This document shows, piece after piece, positions 58,549 through 64,000 of a DNA stretch of 64,000 nucleotides. The notes beneath the pieces are model-generated. The model saw nothing but the letters and a program-made list of their open reading frames with translations. It ran no database searches and was not told the DNA's origin. Within the stretch, counting starts at the first letter, position 1; every line of letters begins with the position of its first letter. This stretch comes from Haemaphysalis longicornis (taxonomy: Eukaryota; Arthropoda; Arachnida; Ixodida; Ixodidae): positions 40,376,528 through 40,440,527 of the forward strand of contig CM023449.1 of assembly GCA_013339765.2 (NCBI GenBank), given 5' to 3'. Made by a program: the position numbers and the translations under genes.

Positions 58549-61500
58549 AAAACCCGAAGTTTACAGCTCGCACGTGGTATAAAGAAGTTGGCGGAGTTGT
58601 TCAGCCCTTTTGCTTGTGGATAGTAACAGCAAAATGTAATCGCTGTGCTGAACAGTTGTGCTTTCGTAACATTTCTTTCTGATCATTTCCCGTGGAAAGT
58701 TTCACCCGTGTGTGCTTGCGTGTTTGAGCGCCAATTTTCGCCTGGAAAGATCGTCACTATCTAATCTATAATGCAGAACAGGGATAGTACTGTTCATTCC
58801 GCTTATAGAATCGTGCCCGACCAGCACCGAATCAGTATTAGAGGCCGCGAATAGCGTATATACGCGGGGCTGTTATCGCACACGCAATATAAAACGAGGC
58901 GCAATAATTAAAACGGCTGATTATATTCACGCGCCGTGAACTTGCCCGTGCTTTCGCGCGGCCGTGAACCTCACCGCTATGTACTACCGCAAAAGCGGGG
59001 CTGCCCTGTTCCCTCTTTAACCTGTGCCGCTATCTCTCTATACGAACCGAAGGCACGTTTCTCGCCCGGCGAGCCTTTTGTCCGTCCTGCGCACGTTGAA
59101 GCATTGCGCCGGCGCGCCTGAAAAGTGCATAATAAATCTCTCAAAGCCCAGTGAAGGCTCCTTTCTAGACAATAGAACCAGTCTCAAAACAAAACCGCGA
59201 AAAACAAAAACCCGAGCGAAGAAAAAAAAAGAGTCGTATATATTGCGTGGCGAGTAAGAATCGTGGCCGACCTCCAATTGACCCCGCGTCACGACTCTCG
59301 AGAAGCTGCAGCTTTCCTTTTTCGCATCGCTCTTTCGGCTCGTGCTTCGGCTTCAGCTTCGGCTTCTTTCTTTCCGAATTCTTTTTTTTTTTCTTATCGT
59401 CTGCTCATTTCGCGCGGCGCGGTTTCGTAGTTTCGTCTGCTCGCCTTTTTAGCCGTCTGCTAGTGCGACTCGCGGAGCTAGCTTCTCTCTGATTTATTAC
59501 GAGACCGAGTAATGCGTGCGCGGACGTAACAACGGACTGGTTGTAAGTAAAAATAAGTAAAGGGAAACGGTGGAAACAAAGCGGTGGCCGTTCTCGCGAA
59601 CAGGAAACGGCGCAAAAGGACAGAAAGAGGTAGGTAGCGAAGCCGCTTTGCTGCGTTGTTGGGCGGCCCTCGTAGCGGGACGACCGATAGCCTTCGCTCC
59701 GCTGTTGTGCTCTCCGCTAGCAGACGATGCTGGCAGACGGCGGGTGGAGTCGGCGGCGTACTGCCCGCTGTTTGCAGGCGCCGGTAATACATACAAAGAT
59801 TCTTTTTGCGATTTTTTTTTCTTCTTCTTCTTCTCCGCCTGCTCGTTTCCTTTAACGCTTACGCTCTAGGCTGCGCGCGTGCTGTGTCTTGGCGGGCTTG
59901 TCTCGGCTTACATATTTATGTGAACATTCCTCGTCTGCTGCTGCCCCACCGCTGTTTCGGCGGGAAAAGGAAAAACAGAAAACGGCGTGAATCGGAAAGG
60001 AGATGGGAGACTGGAAGAGAGAGAGTGTGGGCCGTATAGGACGGCGCGCAAGGTCGCACCGCTTACCAGCTGTTGCGGAAGGCGTTCACGTGCCGCTACG
60101 CCGCCGGTGGTTCTACGGCTGCTGTTTCTGCCCGCAAAGCACTCGGTTGTGTTTTTGTGTAAGCGCTTATAGTTTAGGAACCCGCCTTCTTCTCTTATTT
60201 CTTCTTGGTGGGGGAACTCGGGGTGCCTATGCGATGCGGCTGAGAAGACGTTTGCCGAGATAGGTGTGCTTTGGCGGAAGTGCGGTTTCTGGCCCTTATC
60301 CTGATGGGTGCCACGGCCGCTGCTGCGCTCGCTGCTGCGTATTTTCTCCTCCAGTTTTCACTCGTTTGTTCATCTGTCCTTATTCATTGTTTATCTCTCA
60401 CCCGGCTGTTCGCATTTGCGTTTTGGGGGAGTCCACGTGTCATGCTCCTCGAAGAAGCCGCTACCTCCTCTGTCTTTTTGAGTGGTCCCTCCTTAGGCCG
60501 CACGCATTTGAATTTTCGTTTCCTTTCCTTGGAGATGCCGGTAGTTTGGGAGAATCTCTGCCATTACATTTACTTTTGGAGCGCCACTGCTTTTCTGGAC
60601 TTCGGAAAGAAGCGGACGATATCGTGCGGTGCTTCTTTCGTGAGGCAGCGTAACGCGATTCCGTGGGCGCCATTTGGTACGGCGTGAGGTCCCATTTAGT
60701 GGCCTGTAAGCACAACAGCGTCTGGTGGTCGAGGGCTTCAATGGACGGTGTTCAGCTTATTTTCTTTCCTGGGGGGATAAGAGAGAGAAGGGGGGGGGGG
60801 GGGGGGGGGGGGGGTTAAAGGATCGCTTTGGAACTCGGGGTGGCCATTTTACGATCCACGGGCACTTTACAGGGAGCATCTCCGACAGCTGGCGCCCCTG
60901 TCGTAGTAGTATAAGCGGTTGCCGAATGTTGGGCGTTTGAGCGCCCGTTATCGCTGGGGGGAAATGCGGTGTTTCGGATCCTCCGTGACCGGCATTCGTC
61001 AACCTCTCTTTCTCTCTCGTCGATATTTTCATCAAGTGGCCATTTGCAGTAGTTGGGCCGCGGCGCAAGTGTTTTCGGAAGCCGACCCACTGGCCCCAGT
61101 GGTTTTACGCTTGCAGAGTGGACTGATTGTAGGGGCTGACGTCTTACGCTTGCATCGTCATTATCATCATAATCATCATCGTCGTCATCTTCTTCTTATG
61201 GTTCGTCACTATCATTACTTGATAATATGATTATCAATATTCCTTTTAAGGTAACCAGCCGCTGAGATAACCTTGTGCCCTGCTACGCAACTGTCTGTCG
61301 AGGAAACCTAACGACAGCACGCGGGATTTCTTTGTAAGGATCTTGGAATTTCGAACGCCTGTATTGATGGCTTTGACAGCCGTGGATGAAATCTTTTGCG
61401 GAAGAAGTGAGAGGCTAGATCGACCTCGAGAAAGCCGAGAACGAAAATAAAAAAAAAATTCTGGGAGACATTCTAAGAAATCCTTCCATCAAGCCAAATA

Positions 61501-64000
61501 TTGCATACAAGATCGATTTCCAGACAAAAGACTGCCATTTTTTTTCCTTGGTGCAGCAGGACATTATATATGTGCGAAAGATTAAACCGCAAGCCCCAGT
61601 GCAGAAGCGCTCTCTTTTCCGACCTGGGAACTGCCTAAAGCTGTCGTCAGTTATTTCCTTTTGTTTAATTATCCGTCCAATGTGACTCGGTTGGACTGAG
61701 CATGGGAGCTGTGGTTAGGACATTTTCGCGACGCTCGGGTAATCCTTTAGGCGAGCTTCCTTTAAAGTCGGTGGAGGTGTCGCTTGTTCGAGCGATCAAA
61801 CATAATTTTTTATTGATAAATTTCGTTTTTGTTCCTAAGAGGGAGCAGGAGCGTTGGCGGTGTTTCGATCACAGCCGTCGGACCTTCTTGCCCAACACGA
61901 ACTCATTAAAGACTCGTTCGCGCGCCACCTACGCGCCCGATATTGTGTCGCGTTCGCAATCAATTAAATTTTGATAATGGGCGCTACTAATTAGCCTAAT
62001 CTAGTCGCCGACGCCACCCAACAGCAGAGAAACAACGCGCGCGCTCGCGCGGACAAATAAAAAAACCGCCGCGTTAGTCTTTTCTCATTATCATCGCCCT
62101 CTTTTAAAACTCGTTTCAATGGCAGACCCGTGTTTACGTTTTAGCGCATATTAAATACATGCGGTGACCCGTGTTGGGCCACCGTTGGCGCTGACAGCGG
62201 CTTATCAGGCCGCCTTAAAAACGCCACCGGACGTAGCGCGCCGTGTGCTCCGCGGTCTTCTATTGGCTTCTCGCGCTCGTTCGGTGGAGGCAATTTTCCG
62301 TTATACTAAGCCGCATCTCGTCGAAGATTAAAGAGGTTTCGCTCTTCGTTTTCTTTTTTTTTTTTTTTTCTTTCTGCGCATGCGCAAGGCGCGCTCATAA
62401 CACGCACCATTAGCTTTGCGGGTCTGTACGATGCGAGAACGTTTTTTTTTTTTTTTTTTTTCCCGCCCTTTTTTCGGTTCGATGCGTGGCTTACGCGGCG
62501 TCGTCCACGAAGGATTACAGGATTTATTCCGAGGAACAATGCCCAGAAGTCCCGCGCTTTAGTTTTAGTGTCGGTAACGGGACAAGTGGGGGGATCGAAG
62601 AAAGGAGGGGGAGTTATGTCAGGGAGCCTTCCTAGATCTGAGCTTTATGCACGTTGTAAGCGCCTCTCATCGGCCGATATGGATGAGGAAAAGATGGGGA
62701 GGTGGATTAATTTTTCACTAAGTGGAGACTAACGATGAAGGTGGTTAGTGATGAAGAGGATGATGATAGGGAAGAGGAGGTAGAGGAAACTGTTTCGAAA
62801 GGCGCGAAATTTGACTATCACCTTGAGCCCTTTGCAAGGTGTTTTTCGTCGGTTGGAGGGATGAAGAACGTCGTAGTGCACGGAAGGCCTAACGTTTTAA
62901 AATGAGGAATGAAGAATGGGTGGTGATGATGATAATTACGACTACGACGACGATATGATGATACTGATGATGATGATGATGAGGAGGAGGAGGTCTGGGT
63001 GGGGGCAGGATCTGCATGTTACCAAAAAACAAAAAAAAAGCGCAGTAAGGTTGCACACCCGCGCGCCCACACACACACGCACGTACACACACATAAAGCT
63101 GAATTCTCGCTTGTTTTACTGCTTTAAAACTGGCGTGCTGAAGGCAGGTAGCGTTTTTGAAGCGTGGTATAAGAAACGATAGAAGGCATGTTATTCAGAC
63201 ATTATGCGCTTAGCGGACGACACTTTAGTGGTCGTTAATGGTCGGGTGGGTGAATGGAACAGAGAAAATAGGACTGAAACGAACGGAATGGTCTAGTGAA
63301 TGAGTAAGAAACTCGGCTTTCATTCGCACGCGAATATGCGCTCGTTTATTTCTACGGCTCACCTGATTGATGACCATTTTCGGTTGCGCCTTAGGAGGTT
63401 GCTGCTGCTGCCGTGTTTTCGGTGATTGGAAAGCGGAAAATGGAGAACTGCTCGCCTGATTAATGGCCATTTTTTTTTTGGTTTGGTGTTAGACGGTTGT
63501 TGCTGTTGCTGTATTATATTCAGAGATTGGAAATGGGAACTGAAGGAGCGGGGAAGAACACACCAGTCGCTGAAGATGTACCGTGAGAATTGCCGCAAAA
63601 CAAGCGTTGCCGAACGCGAACTCAATGAGATTTATTTAAACGGTTTCGTGCGCGCATGCTAAGCGCCGCGGAAAAAGCGAGAACACGAGAGAAAAACATT
63701 TATTCACCGGTCGTGCGAAATTGGATTTATCGAATCTCTTCGGCGGCGGCGAAGCGGCTGTCTGGTTCACTAACGAGGCGAGTACACATTGAAGGGTGAT
63801 CTAAGGGATTCTTGTTTATTCGGGAAAAAGAAATGCAAAATGGAATTTGTCGTTCTATAACCGCACGGGCCGCCGAATACCGGAGCGCGGATTCCAACTT
63901 TGAACTAAAGAGAGGGTCTCTTTCAACACAGAGGTGCTGCGAAAATTGATTTACAGGAGCAGCGCGTGTCTTGTCGTGCAGGTTTCGTCAGTGCATTCTT
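58549..64000. other. mostly unique non-coding sequence
   Basis: No supported gene. It contains a G run of about 24 (60791-60814), CAT/ATC arrays (61157-61197), T runs (62351-62369, 62442-62461), GAT arrays (62745-62768, 62921-62990) and a CA array (63068-63092). The hydrophobic 138-codon frame at 60271-60687 begins at TTG and has no splice support. Confidence 0.5.
63360..63540. repeat. diverged ~88-bp tandem duplication with CAG/CTG core
   Basis: Two adjacent units (about 63360-63450 and 63451-63540) share TGATTRATGRCCATTTT, a GTTGYTGYTGYTG core and GATTGGAAA. On the minus strand both translate to SS.F..FQS..-QQQQ(Q)P-K..PK, but in different frames because of an A-run difference. Confidence 0.65.

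Noticed and set aside
60271..60687. Hydrophobic 138-codon frame that looks like a membrane protein
   Set aside because: It starts at TTG, which a nuclear gene would not normally use, has no splice signals and no recognisable family. Hydrophobicity follows from T-rich codons.

Overview
The window looks like eukaryotic nuclear DNA, most likely from a hard tick (Ixodidae, probably a metastriate genus). The main support is a full-length tRNA-headed SINE at 42301-42538 whose body I recognise from ixodid tick sequences. Short simple repeats, near-even base composition, many foldback and MITE-type insertions and almost no coding sequence fit that view. No species is assigned. There are no bacterial-type operons, rRNA genes or CRISPR arrays.

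Protein-coding content of the host genome is almost nil. The one convincing host coding segment is a short exon at 19933-20022 (+). It has a good 3' splice site, an ATG in acceptable context, 24 codons encoding a signal peptide, and a GTGAGT donor leaving a phase-1 intron. No further exon was recognised on either side, so most of the window is probably intron or intergenic sequence. Long open frames elsewhere are translations of microsatellites or C/T-rich tracts, or begin at non-ATG codons.

The rest is a mosaic of mobile elements, several dated by insertion footprints. (1) 54399-58139 is a complete LTR element: two 805-bp LTRs with only three differences noticed, GTAT target duplications and no polymerase genes. 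(2) 48822-50513 is a solo LTR of a related family with ATAT duplications, split by an 838-bp DNA element (49597-50434) with TTA duplications and a probable transposase remnant. (3) A dispersed repeat occurs four times (about 9001, 15190, 35290 and 39140). Each copy carries 1-4 units of an internal ~58-bp tandem array. The first copy is split by a 723-bp inverted-repeat element (9381-10103) with TTA duplications. (4) Three related MITEs (4983-5143, 13166-13332, 13381-13527) have TAA/TTA duplications. (5) TA-flanked MITEs lie at 2894-3074 and 37894-38070. (6) There are foldback retroposon-like elements, LINE remnants, tRNA-derived sequences and pogo/Tigger-like debris.

Layout: 1-5.5 kb repeats and LINE debris; 5.5-9 kb mostly unique; 9-15.6 kb nested repeats and MITEs; 15.6-21.7 kb unique sequence with the signal-peptide exon; 21.7-30.2 kb microsatellites, a LINE tail and foldbacks; 30.2-39 kb simple repeats and CpG-rich tracts; 39-48 kb repeats, SINE and a 558-bp trinucleotide array; 48.8-58.6 kb LTR elements and a SINE with an expanded tail; 58.6-64 kb low-complexity unique sequence.
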